Assembly (NCBI GenBank): GCA_022354845.1
Contig: CP031970.1
Span: 1,116,001-1,180,000 of the forward strand
Reading direction: 5' to 3'
DNA from: Streptococcus suis
GTDB taxonomy: Bacteria; Bacillota; Bacilli; Lactobacillales; Streptococcaceae
Length of the DNA: 64,000 nt
Shown here: positions 1 through 10,419 of the stretch, in pieces
Position numbering within the stretch: the stretch's first letter is position 1
Layout: every line of letters begins with the position of its first letter
Translations under genes and position numbers: made by a program
The notes under the pieces: model-generated
What the model was told of the DNA's origin: nothing
Databases searched by the model: none
Seen by the model: the letters and a program-made list of their open reading frames with translations, nothing else

Positions 1-267
1 AATGCGAGCATCGTCTTGATTAATGGCTACACGCTCAGGTGTTAATTCCGTCCTTCCACCAGCCTGTCCAATACATAGCACAATATCTGGTACATACTTA
101 ACCATGGCTTTTTCAAGAACACTTGCGGCTTGATAAAAAACAGTTGGAATCTCCTCAAGAAGAATCTCTGCGCCTGCAATCTGCTTTGGTAAAGATTTAA
201 TGACCTCCAGTGCAGGATTGATAGACTCACCTCCAAATGGATCAAAACCAGTTACTAATATTTTCAT
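1..267 (-). CDS. pcp: Pyrrolidone-carboxylate peptidase, N-terminal part (runs off the left edge)
   Basis: Cytosolic cysteine peptidase (family C15) that removes N-terminal pyroglutamate from peptides. The 89 visible codons start [14 protein letters not shown], the family's N-terminal signature, and include [14 protein letters not shown], which carries the catalytic Glu region. The catalytic Cys and His lie beyond the window edge. The start at 267 is fixed by the conserved N-terminus. It lies 7 bp downstream of the methyltransferase gene and may be co-transcribed with it. Confidence 0.9.
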   Translation of the reverse strand, partial: MKILVTGFDPFGGESINPALEVIKSLPKQIAGAEILLEEIPTVFYQAASVLEKAMVKYVPDIVLCIGQAGGRTELTPERVAINQDDARI

Positions 268-274
268 TCTGTTC

Positions 275-1030
275 TCACTCCTTCAAACGAATTTCTCCAT
301 AATGAAATTTTTGACTGGGTCTTACATGACGTTTAAAGCCAAATTCTTCAAAAACACTGTCTCTGAAATGAGCCTTGACAAGAATTTTTTCCCTTGCAAC
401 CCGTTTTGCCTCAAGAAGCAACTCTTTTGACAATCGACTTCCGTCAGCCATCTGCACTAAACCAGAAAGATTGTTTGATTCCTTGATTTCTTCTGAAAAC
501 ATGGGATCAAAGTAAATGACATCAACAGAGTTATCTATTTGTTCTTTCAGATAGGTCAAACTATCTATCCATTTGGTTTGAATGGATCGCATAGCACAAT
601 CCACCAGCACATTACTACTGTTGAAATCCTGTAAACCACGACTAACAATAAAATGAATAAGCCGTGAACTCTCCAAGGATGTCACCTGATGACCTGCACT
701 AGCTAATACAATACTATCAGAAGCTAGTCCCATGGTACAATCTAAAATCGTTTTCTTTGATGGCCCAATTAGATCTAATAGCGGATCATGTCCTGCTTTT
801 ATTCGCAACATCGCTGTGTCAGGGTGGAAAAAGAAGGTTTGACCATTTCTCTGCTCTAAAACAAGCTTATTTTGATAGAGCACAAGCACCTTTTCTACTT
901 CTTTTAATAACGACGAAACGGACCGCTTGTTTCTTTTCAAGTATTCTATACCTAAATCCTCAGCCAGCTGTTTCGCCTTTGCAACAAGATTATCGTCCAT
1001 CCTCAGACTCGTAGTGATTATTACTTTCAT
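275..1030 (-). CDS. Putative class I SAM-dependent methyltransferase (RsmJ-like)
   Basis: Soluble protein of about 251 residues with a Rossmann-type SAM-binding segment ([15 protein letters not shown], then an acidic ES) and a downstream DPMF motif. This pairing is typical of the RsmJ family, which methylates G1516 of 16S rRNA in E. coli; that the Firmicute homologue does the same is inference. I take the start at [10 protein letters not shown] (1030), because the upstream in-frame ATG at 1075 sits inside the carB terminator and before a possible -10 (TATACT). No strong ribosome binding site is visible. Confidence 0.7.
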   Translation of the reverse strand: MKVIITTSLRMDDNLVAKAKQLAEDLGIEYLKRNKRSVSSLLKEVEKVLVLYQNKLVLEQRNGQTFFFHPDTAMLRIKAGHDPLLDLIGPSKKTILDCTMGLASDSIVLASAGHQVTSLESSRLIHFIVSRGLQDFNSSNVLVDCAMRSIQTKWIDSLTYLKEQIDNSVDVIYFDPMFSEEIKESNNLSGLVQMADGSRLSKELLLEAKRVAREKILVKAHFRDSVFEEFGFKRHVRPSQKFHYGEIRLKE

Positions 1031-1047
1031 ACTGTATCTAGTATACT

Positions 1048-1085
1048 CAAAAAACAGAATGAACTCAACATTCATCCTGTTTTTA
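1048..1085 (-). terminator. Rho-independent terminator after carB
   Basis: On the minus strand an AAAACAGGATGAA arm pairs with TTCATTCTGTTTT and ends in T residues. It lies directly after the carB stop and would end the pyrimidine operon. Confidence 0.8.
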
Positions 1086-1092
1086 GGTCCTA

Positions 1093-4000
1093 TTAAATCG
1101 CCTGTGTCATGAAGCTACGGCTTTCTAGAACTTTAACCATGGCTTCAGCAGTATCAAGAGCTGTAAAGAGAGGAATTCCTCCTTCGATAGCAGAACTACG
1201 AATCACTTGTCCAGCACTATCTGCTACACGCTTTTTACCAACTGTGTTAATAATAGCTTGGACTTTCCCAGCTCGAACGAGACTAGGAATATCTTGATTT
1301 TCAGGATCTCCTAATTTTCCAATGAGCGTAACAGGTAAGCCATTTTCAATCAGATAGTCTGAAGTACCAACTGTCGCAAATAGACCATAACCCAATTCGT
1401 AGAACCGTTTTGCAAGAGCAAGGGCCTCTTCCTTATCTTCATCTGCAATAGTGAAGACGATGTTCCCAAATTCTTCTAAATGCTGGTAACTTGCTTCAAA
1501 AGCCTTATATAGGGCTTTTTCGAGTGTGGCGTCTGAGCCCATAATTTCACCAGTTGACTTCATTTCTGGGCCTAAAAGACTATCTACTTTAGCTAATTTT
1601 GAGAATGAGAAGACAGGAGCTTTGACATGGACTTGTTGACTTTCAGGATAGAGTCCATCTTCATAACCAAGTTCTGAAAGGCGTTGCCCCAAAATCAATT
1701 TCGTTGCCACTTGCGCCATCGGAATATCTGTTACTTTTGACAAGAATGGAACCGTACGACTGGCACGTGGATTTACCTCAATGACATAAACTATTTCGTC
1801 TTTGATGACAAACTGAATATTCATCATACCAATACAGTTCAAGCCGATAGCTAGACGTTTTGTATAATCCACAATCGTTTCTTGCACCTTTTTCGATAAA
1901 GTCTGTGGTGGATAAACTGCCATTGAGTCTCCTGAGTGAACCCCAGCACGTTCAATGTGCTCCATGATACCAGGAATTAAAACATCAGTACCATCTGATA
2001 TAGCATCCACTTCACATTCACGACCTACAATATATGAGTCGACCAAGACAGGGTGTTCTGGCGATGCCTTAACTGCTGTTCGCATATAAGAACGTAGGTC
2101 ATTTTCATTTTCAACAATTTCCATCGCGCGACCACCCAAAACATAAGATGGCCGTACAAGCACAGGGAATCCAATCTTGCGAGCTGCTTCTAACGCTTCC
2201 TCTTCATTTGTTGCAGTTTGCCCAGGCGGCTGTGGAATACCCAAATTTTTCAAGGCTTTTTCAAACAAATCGCGATCTTCAGCTCGATCCAAATCAGCCA
2301 CTTGCGTACCCAGGATAGGAATACCAGCTTTTTCCAATGGTTCTGCCAAGTTGATCGCAGTCTGTCCACCGAACTGAACGATAACACCTTTTGGTTGTTC
2401 CAAGTCAATCACGTTGAGGACATCTTCAAGAGTCAGAGGCTCAAAATATAACTTATCAGAAACAGAGAAGTCTGTCGAAACTGTTTCAGGGTTTGAATTC
2501 ATAATAATCGCTTCATAGCCTGCGTCCTGAATGGCTTTTACCGAATGGACTGTCGCGTAGTCAAACTCAACACCCTGCCCAATCCGAATCGGACCTGATC
2601 CTAACACAAGGACAGATTCTTTTTCAGACCGAATGGATTCATTTTCCCACTCATATGTTGAATAGAAATACGGTGTTGAACTTTCAAATTCAGCTGCACA
2701 AGTGTCCACCATCTTATAAACAGGAATAATCTTATGATCTGTACGCAACTGACGAATATAGGATACTGTTCTTCCCCAAAGTTCTGCAATTTTACGATCT
2801 GCAAAGCCATATTTTTTAGCTTTTTTCAGCAAATCAATATTATCATGATTGATGGCTAATTCCTGTTCTATTTCTAATATATGAAGCAGTTTATCAAGGA
2901 AGAAGATATCAATTTTCGTTAATTGAGCAAGCTCTTCAACAGTGTATCCTCGTCTTAGGCCTTCTGAAAGATAGAAAAGACGGTCATCTTGAGCCTTAAC
3001 AATTTTTTCTACTAAAGCATCATCAGACAAGTGACTTAGCTCAGGCATTTCATTGTGGTAAACACCAATTTCCAAGGAACGACAAGCCTTCAGAAGACTT
3101 TCTTCAATGTTACGACCTATTGCCATCACTTCCCCAGTTGCTTTCATCTGTGTGCCAAGGCGACGTTCCCCTTTTTCAAATTTATCAAATGGGAAGCGAG
3201 GAATTTTAGCAACAACGTAGTCGAGTGCTGGCTCAAACATAGCATAAGTTGTTCCCGTTACAGGGTTAACCATCTCATCCAAGGTAAAACCGACAGCAAT
3301 TTTAGCAGCTAATTTGGCAATTGGATAGCCTGTTGCTTTTGAAGCTAAGGCTGATGAACGAGAAACACGTGGATTTACCTCAATGACGTAGTATTTGAAA
3401 CTATGCGGATCTAAAGCCAACTGAACATTACAACCACCTTCGATTTTCAAGGCACGAATGATTGTCAGACTGGCATCACGTAGCATTTGATTTTCAATAT
3501 CTGAAAGCGTCTGAGTTGGCGCAAATACAATCGAGTCACCTGTATGAATTCCAACAGGGTCAAAGTTTTCCATGTTACATACAACAAGGGCATTATCCGC
3601 AGCATCACGCATCACTTCGTACTCAATTTCTTTGTATCCAGCAATCGACCGCTCAATCAAACATTGAGTAACAGGTGAAAGTTTCAATCCATTTTCAGCA
3701 ATTTCTTTCAACTCTGATTCGTTGCTACACATACCGCCACCAGTACCTCCTAAGGTAAAGGCTGGACGAACAATGACTGGATAGCCGATAGTCTTAGCAA
3801 AAGATAAAGCTTCTTCAACTGTTGTTACTATCTCAGATTCTGGAATAGGCTGCTTCAGGTCCTCCATCAACTGTTTGAATAAATCACGATCCTCAGCCTG
3901 ATCAATTGCTGACAGCTTAGTTCCCAATAACTCAACACCAAGTTCATCTAAAATACCAGCTTTAGAAAGTTCCATAGCCATATTTAGACCAGTTTGACCA

Positions 4001-4272
4001 CCGAGTGTTGGTAAGATAGCATCTGGTCGCTCTTTCCGCAAAATACGTGTAACAAATTCAATCGTGATAGGTTCAATGTAAACCTTATCCGCGATTTCTT
4101 TATCTGTCATGATTGTTGCAGGATTTGAATTGACCAAGACAACGCTATAGCCTTCTTCTTTCAAAGCTAGACAAGCCTGTGTCCCAGCATAGTCAAACTC
4201 AGCAGCCTGACCAATCACAATGGGACCAGACCCAATCACCATAATTTTATTAATATCCGTACGTTTAGGCAT
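1093..4272 (-). CDS. carB: Carbamoyl-phosphate synthase, large subunit
   Basis: Makes carbamoyl phosphate from bicarbonate, ammonia (tunnelled from CarA) and 2 ATP, for pyrimidine and arginine synthesis. At 1,059 residues it is full length. It has the duplicated ATP-grasp architecture, with the first half opening [20 protein letters not shown] and the second repeating [18 protein letters not shown] near residue 555. A C-terminal MGS-like allosteric domain (about residues 935-1059) binds UMP/PRPP-type effectors in the family. It is the last gene of pyrR-pyrB-carA-carB, separated from carA by an unusual gap of about 0.5 kb full of hairpins. Confidence 0.98.
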   Translation of the reverse strand: MPKRTDINKIMVIGSGPIVIGQAAEFDYAGTQACLALKEEGYSVVLVNSNPATIMTDKEIADKVYIEPITIEFVTRILRKERPDAILPTLGGQTGLNMAMELSKAGILDELGVELLGTKLSAIDQAEDRDLFKQLMEDLKQPIPESEIVTTVEEALSFAKTIGYPVIVRPAFTLGGTGGGMCSNESELKEIAENGLKLSPVTQCLIERSIAGYKEIEYEVMRDAADNALVVCNMENFDPVGIHTGDSIVFAPTQTLSDIENQMLRDASLTIIRALKIEGGCNVQLALDPHSFKYYVIEVNPRVSRSSALASKATGYPIAKLAAKIAVGFTLDEMVNPVTGTTYAMFEPALDYVVAKIPRFPFDKFEKGERRLGTQMKATGEVMAIGRNIEESLLKACRSLEIGVYHNEMPELSHLSDDALVEKIVKAQDDRLFYLSEGLRRGYTVEELAQLTKIDIFFLDKLLHILEIEQELAINHDNIDLLKKAKKYGFADRKIAELWGRTVSYIRQLRTDHKIIPVYKMVDTCAAEFESSTPYFYSTYEWENESIRSEKESVLVLGSGPIRIGQGVEFDYATVHSVKAIQDAGYEAIIMNSNPETVSTDFSVSDKLYFEPLTLEDVLNVIDLEQPKGVIVQFGGQTAINLAEPLEKAGIPILGTQVADLDRAEDRDLFEKALKNLGIPQPPGQTATNEEEALEAARKIGFPVLVRPSYVLGGRAMEIVENENDLRSYMRTAVKASPEHPVLVDSYIVGRECEVDAISDGTDVLIPGIMEHIERAGVHSGDSMAVYPPQTLSKKVQETIVDYTKRLAIGLNCIGMMNIQFVIKDEIVYVIEVNPRASRTVPFLSKVTDIPMAQVATKLILGQRLSELGYEDGLYPESQQVHVKAPVFSFSKLAKVDSLLGPEMKSTGEIMGSDATLEKALYKAFEASYQHLEEFGNIVFTIADEDKEEALALAKRFYELGYGLFATVGTSDYLIENGLPVTLIGKLGDPENQDIPSLVRAGKVQAIINTVGKKRVADSAGQVIRSSAIEGGIPLFTALDTAEAMVKVLESRSFMTQAI

Positions 4273-4287
4273 AATTTATGATACAGA

Positions 4288-4403
4288 GCCCGTTAAGAGG
4301 ACAAAGCGAAAATAGGAAACTCGACGCTGATGCTTAGAGCATCAAGACGATGTTTATCTTTTTCGCACAGTCCTTAGGGCGTGTTCGAATAGGAAACTCG
4401 AAC
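4288..4403. repeat. Long imperfect hairpin in the carA-carB gap (family copy 1)
   Basis: GCCC at 4288 pairs with GGGC at 4380, and inner arms GGACAAAGCGAAAA and TTTTTCGCACAGTCC also pair, giving a stem of about 93 nt. A smaller hairpin (GTTCGA / TCGAAC, 4383-4403) follows. A related structure with changed arm sequences lies at 5885-5975 in the gap upstream of carA. Conserved architecture with differing stems suggests a repeat family or structured RNA rather than random sequence. Confidence 0.6.
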
Positions 4404-4410
4404 CTGTATC

Positions 4411-4613
4411 TTCTCCTTTCTATTTTCTATCTCTCCGGATAGAATTAAATAATACTCCGACGTGAGAAAATGGATTCGACATTAATCCATTTTCGAGCTA
4501 GTGCAAGGGATAGCCTGACCTCCATAGAGGCAGGCGTAGGGAAATGAGTTGCTCGCAACCATTGAACTGTCCCTTGCCTTTCTATTTTCTATCTCTCCGG
4601 ATAGAATGAAATA
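4411..4613 (-). repeat. Two copies of a hairpin-bearing repeat unit upstream of carB
   Basis: The segment TTTCTATTTTCTATCTCTCC and the following GGATAGAAT are repeated at about 4418-4445 and 4579-4607 (plus-strand reading). On the transcribed strand each contains a short hairpin with TCTATC / GATAGA arms, preceded by ATTTAA- or ATTTCA-like sequence and followed by AATAGAAAGG. The first copy also has a GAAAATGGATT / AATCCATTTTC hairpin. A third relative, with a different stem (TGTCAAC / GTTGACA) but the same flanks, lies at 6013-6117 after pyrB. Confidence 0.6.
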
Positions 4614-4786
4614 ATCAACCGATGTCTGAAATCTCGATTCACTCATATTTGAGGTTTTAAAACTAGTGTCTAAGCTAGCAATTGAACGTAATTCAGCACT
4701 AGTTCTCAGAATTCGACTCAACTTTTCAGCTTAGTGGACAATTGCGTACGAGCATGTAATCTCTGAGTCGCTCTACATTTTGATTG

Positions 4787-5869
4787 TCAATTGTGCTCTT
4801 GTTTAAATGAGTCCATCAAGTCCATGAATTCATCAAAAAGATAGCTAGCATCATGAGGACCAGGTGCTGCATCTGGGTGAAATTGTACCGAGAATCCTGG
4901 AAGGTATTTATGACGCACACCCTCGACAGATTTATCGTTGATTTCTTCATGCGTAATCATGAGACAATCCGGCAAATCTTCACGCGAAACCGCAAAACCA
5001 TGGTTTTGACTTGTAAAGTCTACACGACCAGTTACAATTTCTCTAACGGCATGGTTGAAACCACGGTGTCCAAATTTCATCTTATACGTCTTAGCACCAT
5101 TTGCCTTGGCATACAATTGATGGCCCATACAAATTCCAAAAATAGGTATTTTCCCTTGTATACTACGAATCATCTCCAACGCTTCCGGTACATCATCTGG
5201 ATTTCCAGGACCATTGGACAACATCACACCATCTGGAGAGAGTGCTAAGATTTCTTCTGCTGTCGTATCAAATGGAACTACAGTAACATTGCATTCACGC
5301 TTGGACAATTCACGTAAGATTGAATGCTTCAAACCAAAATCAACCAAGACCACGCTACGCCCAATTCCTGGAGCAGGATAAGCTGTTTTCGTTGATACTT
5401 GCTCAATATTGTTGGTCGGTAATACTGTCGCACGCAACTGATCTGTCAAATGCTCAATGGAATCACCCACATTTGCAATTGTTGCCTTCATAGTCCCATG
5501 TTTACGAATAATTTTTGTTAAGGCACGGGTATCGATACCAGAAATCCCTGGAATATTTTTTGCTTTTAAAAATTCATCTAGTGTTAGTTGGTTCCGCCAG
5601 TTGCTTGCCCGTCTGGCCCACTCACTAACAACTACTCCTTTACAAGTTGGATTAATGGACTCATAATCATCACGGTTGACACCATAATTCCCTACCAAAG
5701 GATATGTAAATGTTAAAATTTGACCATTATATGATTGGTCTGTAATGGACTCTTGGTAACCTGTCATACCCGTTGAAAAAACCAGTTCACCAGTCACATA
5801 TAATTCGGAACCAAAGGCTTCCCCTTCAAAAATAGTTCCATCTTCCAAAATTAATCGTCTTTTTGACAT
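4787..5869 (-). CDS. carA: Carbamoyl-phosphate synthase, small (glutaminase) subunit
   Basis: Hydrolyses glutamine and passes ammonia to CarB. The 360 residues comprise an N-terminal CPSase small-chain domain (1-150) and a class I glutamine amidotransferase domain with SNGPGNPDD, the nucleophile motif FGICMGHQ, and [12 protein letters not shown]. The catalytic His is followed by Pro-Asp, where most class I amidotransferases have Pro-Glu; as far as I recall other streptococcal CarA proteins also have Asp, so it is probably a lineage trait rather than a defect. Third gene of the pyr operon. Confidence 0.97.
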   Translation of the reverse strand: MSKRRLILEDGTIFEGEAFGSELYVTGELVFSTGMTGYQESITDQSYNGQILTFTYPLVGNYGVNRDDYESINPTCKGVVVSEWARRASNWRNQLTLDEFLKAKNIPGISGIDTRALTKIIRKHGTMKATIANVGDSIEHLTDQLRATVLPTNNIEQVSTKTAYPAPGIGRSVVLVDFGLKHSILRELSKRECNVTVVPFDTTAEEILALSPDGVMLSNGPGNPDDVPEALEMIRSIQGKIPIFGICMGHQLYAKANGAKTYKMKFGHRGFNHAVREIVTGRVDFTSQNHGFAVSREDLPDCLMITHEEINDKSVEGVRHKYLPGFSVQFHPDAAPGPHDASYLFDEFMDLMDSFKQEHN

Positions 5870-5884
5870 AATAATAAGATATTA

Positions 5885-5975
5885 AGGGCGTTAAACGGAC
5901 ACAGTCAAAACAGGAGTTTGTTCAAGAACACTTGCGTTCGAAGAAAAACAATCTTTTTGACCCAGTCCGTAGCCC
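5885..5975. repeat. Long imperfect hairpin upstream of carA (family copy 2)
   Basis: GGGC at 5885 pairs with GCCC at 5975. Inner arms GGACACAGTCAAAA and TTTTTGACCCAGTCC pair as well. Spacing and flanks match the hairpin at 4288-4380, while the arm sequences differ in a compensatory way. Confidence 0.6.
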
Positions 5976-6012
5976 GAATTCAATTACAAAATCCGAGCAA
6001 CAGAACACCCCT

Positions 6013-6117
6013 TCTCCTTTCTATTTGTCAACTCACAGGTTGACATTAAATAAGATAAGTCCGACGCTTAACAGTTCAGCTCGATAATAGATGAACTGTT
6101 AAGCTAGAGCAAGGGAA
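6013..6117 (-). repeat. Hairpin-bearing repeat unit after pyrB
   Basis: On the minus strand this reads GCTCTAGC, a hairpin with TTAACAGTTCA / TGAACTGTTAA arms, CGTCGGACTTAT, then ATTTAA, a second hairpin (TGTCAAC / GTTGACA) and AATAGAAAGGAGAAG. The block order matches the units at 4411-4613, although the stems differ. It sits between pyrB and carA. Confidence 0.55.
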
Positions 6118-6121
6118 ACTT

Positions 6122-7045
6122 TTATGCCTTGCCATTCACTATCGCTTCTAAGATAGCCATTCGGACAAATACACCATTTTGCATTTGTCGGACAATGCGT
6201 GATTTAGGTGCTTCAACCAAAAGATCAGCAATTTCTACATCACGATTAACAGGTGCTGGATGCATTACAATTGTTTGTTCTTTTAGTCGTTTATATCTAT
6301 CCTCAGTTAATCCATGCAAACGATGGTAATGTTCTTTTGAAAAACTTTCTGACCCATCATGTCGTTCGTGTTGAACACGGAGCAACATCAAGACATCTAA
6401 TTCTTCAATAATATCATCAATATTTACATGTTTACCATAAATATCAAATTCTTCCGCATACCATTCTTCAGGACCAGTAAAGTAAATATCAGCTCCCAAT
6501 CGTTTGAGAATTTGCATATTTGATTTAGCAACTCTCGAATGAGTGATGTCCCCTGCAATAGCGATTTTTAACTGTTCAAAGCTGCCAAATTCTTCATAGA
6601 TTGTCATCAAATCAAGCAGAGATTGACTTGGATGCTGACCTGAACCATCTCCTCCATTGACAATTGAAGTCTGTATTGTCGGACTATCAATTAATTGTTT
6701 GTAGTAATCTACCTCTGAGTGTCGAATCACACAAATATCGACCCCTAATGCCGACATGGTTAGAATTGTATCATAAAGGGTTTCGCCTTTATTTACCGAA
6801 CTCGTGCGGGCATCGAAATCTATGATTCCCATTTCTAATCTAAGTTCAGCCATTTCAAATGATTTGTGAGTGCGTGTTGAATCCTCAAAGAATAAATTTG
6901 AGGCATAATATTTACGATATAAAGCAACAGGCTCACCTTTTTTGAAAGCTAATCCCCGTTGGATAAGTCCCAGCACTTCTTCATTCGAAAGTGTTTCCAT
7001 AGTCACCAAATGTTTTAGAGATACTTTACCATCTACAATTGTCAT
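6122..7045 (-). CDS. pyrB: Aspartate carbamoyltransferase, catalytic subunit
   Basis: Condenses carbamoyl phosphate with aspartate to N-carbamoylaspartate, the committed pyrimidine step. At 307 residues it has normal length. It shows the carbamoyl-phosphate motif [13 protein letters not shown] near residue 53, the HPSQSLLDL motif (usually HPTQ) and the C-terminal [10 protein letters not shown] aspartate-binding segment. No regulatory chain gene is present, as usual in Firmicutes. It lies about 30 bp downstream of pyrR in the PyrR-controlled operon. Confidence 0.97.
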   Translation of the reverse strand: MTIVDGKVSLKHLVTMETLSNEEVLGLIQRGLAFKKGEPVALYRKYYASNLFFEDSTRTHKSFEMAELRLEMGIIDFDARTSSVNKGETLYDTILTMSALGVDICVIRHSEVDYYKQLIDSPTIQTSIVNGGDGSGQHPSQSLLDLMTIYEEFGSFEQLKIAIAGDITHSRVAKSNMQILKRLGADIYFTGPEEWYAEEFDIYGKHVNIDDIIEELDVLMLLRVQHERHDGSESFSKEHYHRLHGLTEDRYKRLKEQTIVMHPAPVNRDVEIADLLVEAPKSRIVRQMQNGVFVRMAILEAIVNGKA

Positions 7046-7073
7046 GATACTTACCGCCTTTAATGTACTTGAC

Positions 7074-7595
7074 TTATTCCGCTTCTACTAATAAAACAGC
7101 ATCTTGTTGGTCAATTTCCGTCATATGAACAATGATTTCCTCTGTCCGACTTGTTGGAATATTTTTTCCAACATAATCTGCACGAATCGGTAATTCTCTA
7201 TGACCGCGGTCAACCAATACAGCCAAACTAACGCGAGCGGGTCTTCCAAGTGACACAATATTATCAATTGCTGCACGAATGGTTCGTCCAGTATAGAGTA
7301 CATCATCTACCAAGATAACATCCCGATCATTGACATCCGCAGTAAAATTCGTTGTATCTTCTTCAACTTTCACATCATCTCGGAAAGGCTTGGTGTCTAA
7401 TTCACCCAAAGGTACATCAATCCCCTCAATTTGCTTCAGCCTTTCTTGAATTCGCTTAGCTATAAAAACACCTCGTGTTTTAATGCCAGCAAGAACGATA
7501 TTGTCTAAATTTTTGTTGCGTTCGATAATTTCATATGTGATGCGGGTAATCGCCCGCTTCATGGTCATATCATCAACGATTTCTTTTGTCTTCAT
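7074..7595 (-). CDS. pyrR: Bifunctional pyr operon attenuator / uracil phosphoribosyltransferase
   Basis: RNA-binding regulator that, with UMP bound, stabilises the anti-antiterminator in pyr leaders; it also has weak UPRTase activity. The 173-residue protein carries the PRPP-binding signature [20 protein letters not shown] chose [10 protein letters not shown] (7595) because TTTGGAGGTCTTATG places a strong ribosome binding site there. The longer in-frame start at 7634 lies inside the attenuator terminator. First gene of the operon; its own leader holds the binding loop and terminator. Confidence 0.95.
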   Translation of the reverse strand: MKTKEIVDDMTMKRAITRITYEIIERNKNLDNIVLAGIKTRGVFIAKRIQERLKQIEGIDVPLGELDTKPFRDDVKVEEDTTNFTADVNDRDVILVDDVLYTGRTIRAAIDNIVSLGRPARVSLAVLVDRGHRELPIRADYVGKNIPTSRTEEIIVHMTEIDQQDAVLLVEAE

Positions 7596-7611
7596 AAGAC
7601 CTCCAAAAAAT

Positions 7612-7646
7612 ATAGAAAAAGTCTCCTTTTCCAAGGAGACTTTGAA
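7612..7646 (-). terminator. Attenuator terminator of the pyr leader
   Basis: On the minus strand AAAGTCTCC and GGAGACTTT form a tight hairpin around TTGGAAAA, followed by TTTTTC just before the pyrR ribosome binding site. Together with the PyrR-binding loop upstream it forms a standard PyrR attenuator. Confidence 0.85.
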
Positions 7647-7799
7647 AATATCAGCTAATATGGTCTTTGAGTCCTACGATTATTATGGCAACGAATAAAA
7701 AACATTGTTTCCTATTTCCCAATCCTGAGAATCTTGCTCATTATCAAAAGTAAACTAAAAGACAATCAAAACCAGCCTCATGATCATCCGACTCCTTGT

Positions 7800-7816
7800 C
7801 TGCCTCTCTGGACAGG
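7800..7816 (-). promoter_or_regulatory. PyrR-binding loop in the pyr leader
   Basis: The minus strand reads CCTGTCCAGAGAGGCAG. UCCAGAGAGGC matches the known PyrR-binding consensus (ARUCCAGAGAGGYU). It lies about 22 nt after the -10 box, near the 5' end of the leader transcript, upstream of the antiterminator region and the terminator at 7612-7646. Confidence 0.85.
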
Positions 7817-7838
7817 TATTAAAGGATTTATTAAGCAG

Positions 7839-7867
7839 AGTATAGCATAAAATACTGTCCTTGACAA
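7839..7867 (-). promoter_or_regulatory. Promoter of the pyrRB-carAB operon
   Basis: The minus strand shows TTGTCA, a 17-nt spacer, then TATACT. Transcription would begin just upstream of the PyrR-binding loop. Confidence 0.8.
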
Positions 7868-7901
7868 TTTTTTTGTTGAAAAAAATACTAACTTTCGGTT
7901 T

Positions 7902-8549
7902 TTAGTGGAAATTATTTTTAAACTGTTTATTTGGTGCAACACGTAGACACTTGATTCCAGCTAATCCAAATCCGCAGATAAGATAGGCTGCAAAAATAAT
8001 TCCTACATAGGTCAATACATACGACCAGCCATATTTAGGCACATTTAAAAAGAAATAGGCAAATGGACTATCCTTGGCATCCGGAATTGGAATCTTGAGT
8101 AAAAAGCCATTGACTAACCCAAAAATCATATACAGAACTGGTAATAACGTCCACCAAATCGGATCAAACCATTTATACTGGCGCTGATGATCCAGTAAGA
8201 TGGTATCCAACAAAAAATATAAAGGAACAATATAGTGGCAAAGTATATTTTCAACACGCCAAAAATCTTCGGCCAGTGGTGCCAACATAAAATGATAGAC
8301 CACACAGGTAATCATTATTGACATTGTTACCGAAGCCTTTATTCGAAGGAACTGAGGACCTTGTAAATCGTTTCCCTTGAACATGGCATAAACCATATAC
8401 ACAGCAAACAGGGAGACCAGTAAGTTAGACTGCACTGTGTAATACATAAGCATACCGATGCCGTACTTGATAATCTCTAAAGCTGTACCAGTAACAGCTA
8501 AAATAGCCAGCAGACACCGACTGTAAAACAAAATACTTTGATGTTTCAT
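7902..8549 (-). CDS. Pr6Pr-type six-helix membrane protein
   Basis: A 215-residue hydrophobic protein with about six membrane helices and conserved aromatic loops (YTVQSNLLVSLF, RVENILCHYIVPLYFLLD, YGWSYVLTYVG). These resemble the Pr6Pr family of uncharacterised bacterial membrane proteins. No catalytic motif is evident, and the family's function is unknown to me. It lies downstream of yjdM, with a terminator between them. Confidence 0.7.
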   Translation of the reverse strand: MKHQSILFYSRCLLAILAVTGTALEIIKYGIGMLMYYTVQSNLLVSLFAVYMVYAMFKGNDLQGPQFLRIKASVTMSIMITCVVYHFMLAPLAEDFWRVENILCHYIVPLYFLLDTILLDHQRQYKWFDPIWWTLLPVLYMIFGLVNGFLLKIPIPDAKDSPFAYFFLNVPKYGWSYVLTYVGIIFAAYLICGFGLAGIKCLRVAPNKQFKNNFH

Positions 8550-8564
8550 AATATCCTTTCAAAA

Positions 8565-8595
8565 ACGCGAAAAGACTGGTGAACCAGTCCTTTCC
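8565..8595 (-). terminator. Terminator after yjdM
   Basis: GGACTGG and CCAGTC(T) arms around TTCA, followed by TTTT on the minus strand, between the yjdM stop and the next gene. Confidence 0.65.
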
Positions 8596-8604
8596 AAATC
8601 TATA

Positions 8605-8943
8605 CTAAATTTTCTTAACGAACTCAGATTTTAACTTCATCGCACCGAACCCATCGATTTTGCAATCAATGTTGTGGTCACCTTCGACGATACGAATCCC
8701 TTTTACACGTGTACCTTGCTTCAAATCCTTAGGTGAACCCTTGACTTTCAAGTCTTTTATAAGTGTAACAGTATCCCCATCAGCCAAACGATTGCCATTT
8801 GCATCGATTGCCACTGGACCGTTTTCTACTTCAGCCACATCAGCTGGGTTCCATTCATAGGCACATTCAGGGCAAACTAATAGTGCTACATCCTCATAAA
8901 CGTATTCAGAATTGCATTTTGGGCAATTTGGTAAAGTTTCCAT
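8605..8943 (-). CDS. yjdM: Zinc-ribbon protein of the YjdM/PhnA family
   Basis: A 112-residue protein with an N-terminal zinc ribbon ([12 protein letters not shown], then CPECAYEW) and a C-terminal KOW/PhnA-type domain (about residues 45-112: [14 protein letters not shown]). Often annotated as an alkylphosphonate-utilisation protein, but no phosphonate genes are near, and the molecular role is not established. Confidence 0.85.
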   Translation of the reverse strand: METLPNCPKCNSEYVYEDVALLVCPECAYEWNPADVAEVENGPVAIDANGNRLADGDTVTLIKDLKVKGSPKDLKQGTRVKGIRIVEGDHNIDCKIDGFGAMKLKSEFVKKI

Positions 8944-9044
8944 TCATTGTCTCCTCAAATGTTATCTGTACTAGTCTATCATCTTTTTAAAAAATGAGCA
9001 AGTAGACCAAAACCATTCACCAAACTGAAATTTTCACTATTTTT

Positions 9045-9974
9045 TCAGAGAATGGTCTGTTCTCGAGCCCCTTGGCCTTTAGCAGTTCGGCGGAGATATT
9101 CTAGTGTATCTTGAAAAATAGCTGGCGCTTCTGCTGTAAAAGCAACTACCTCTCCAGTTCTAGGATGAGTGAATCCAAGAGTTCTGGCATGGAGAAATTG
9201 GCCATTTCCTTTTAAAGTTTTTCGCGGACCATAAACTTCGTCCCCAGCAACTGGATGACCAATATAAGCCATGTGAACCCGAATTTGGTGGGTTCTACCT
9301 GTTTCTAATGTTAATTCAACTAAGGTATAGTCATCAAATCGTTCCAATACTTGAAATCTCGTGACCGCTTTTTTCCCTTTTGCCGTCACAGCCTGTTTCT
9401 TACGATCCTTTTCAGAACGACCAATAGGAGCTTCAATGACTCCACGATCATTTGGAAGGTTTCCATGTACAATGGCCCAATACTTGCGAAGGGATTTTTT
9501 ATCTTTCAATTCAGCTGCAAGTTTTGTATGGGCCTCATCATTTTTAGCAATCATTAATAAACCTGAGGTATCCTTATCAATTCGATGAACAATCCCAGGA
9601 CGAAGGACACCGTTGATGCCAGACAAGTCTTTGACATGGTATAGAAGAGCATTAACTAAGGTCCCGGAAGTATGTCCAGCTGAGGGGTGCACAACCATTC
9701 CTTGAGGTTTATTGATAACAGCGACATCTTCATCTTGATAAACAATATCTAAAGGAATATCTTCAGCGACATAATCAATTTCTTCAATTTCTGGTACTTG
9801 ATAGGTAATGATATCCCCTTCTTGTACAGTATATTTTGCCTTCTTTACTTGACCATTGACCAATACCTGACCAGCCTTGATTTGGTCATTTGCCACCGAA
9901 CGAGATAACTCTGTCAATTCTGACAATGCCTTATCCAGACGAACACCGCCTGTTTCAACCTTTATTTCCATCAT
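9045..9974 (-). CDS. rluD: 23S rRNA pseudouridine synthase, RluD/RluA family
   Basis: Isomerises uridines in large-subunit rRNA. Residues 1-65 form an S4 RNA-binding domain. The catalytic motif HRIDKDTSGLLMIAK holds the essential Asp, and TGRTHQIRVHM is the downstream family motif. Length of about 309 residues is normal. The start (ATG at 9974 or the adjacent 9971) overlaps the 3' end of lspA by about 20 bp, so the two are probably translationally coupled. Confidence 0.93.
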   Translation of the reverse strand: MMEIKVETGGVRLDKALSELTELSRSVANDQIKAGQVLVNGQVKKAKYTVQEGDIITYQVPEIEEIDYVAEDIPLDIVYQDEDVAVINKPQGMVVHPSAGHTSGTLVNALLYHVKDLSGINGVLRPGIVHRIDKDTSGLLMIAKNDEAHTKLAAELKDKKSLRKYWAIVHGNLPNDRGVIEAPIGRSEKDRKKQAVTAKGKKAVTRFQVLERFDDYTLVELTLETGRTHQIRVHMAYIGHPVAGDEVYGPRKTLKGNGQFLHARTLGFTHPRTGEVVAFTAEAPAIFQDTLEYLRRTAKGQGAREQTIL

Positions 9975-10419
9975 ACTCTTCTTTCAATATACATATAAAT
10001 AACAATCCAACCCCAACCGACAAGCACATATCAGCGACATTAAAAATCGGAAAATTTATAAAATCCAGGTGAAACATATCAACAACATACCCCAAACGAA
10101 CACGGTCAATAAAGTTACCTAAAGCTCCAGCCATCATCAAAGAAAGACTGAATAATGTCCATAGACTTCCTTTTATTTGTCGAATATAGTACCAAACCAG
10201 CCCAATCATTACAACAATAGTTACTATCGTAAAAAACCATTGTTGATTTTGCAAAATCGACCAAGCTGCACCATAGTTGCGTAAATAGGCCAAACTCATG
10301 AAACCAGGTAAAAATTTTCTTACTGAATCTAACTCAATATTCGCAACTGTCCAAGCTTTCACATATTGATCAATAGCAATTAAAACCGCCGCAAGGAGCG
10401 GAAACCCAAATTTACGCAT
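9955..10419 (-). CDS. lspA: Lipoprotein signal peptidase
   Basis: Polytopic membrane aspartyl protease that cleaves signal peptides of diacylglyceryl-modified prolipoproteins. The 154 residues have four membrane helices and both catalytic aspartates, in GNFIDRVRLGYVVDM and PIFNVADM. MRKFGFPLL (10419) is the likely start: AAGGAAGAACATG provides a ribosome binding site, and the longer ORF is hydrophilic and non-homologous. The start overlaps the end of cpsY by 8 bp. Confidence 0.96.
   Translation of the reverse strand: MRKFGFPLLAAVLIAIDQYVKAWTVANIELDSVRKFLPGFMSLAYLRNYGAAWSILQNQQWFFTIVTIVVMIGLVWYYIRQIKGSLWTLFSLSLMMAGALGNFIDRVRLGYVVDMFHLDFINFPIFNVADMCLSVGVGLLFICILKEEYDGNKG

Noticed and set aside
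4482..4721. 79-codon ORF in the carA-carB gap
   Set aside because: It runs through the hairpin repeats, has no ribosome binding site and shows no recognisable similarity.
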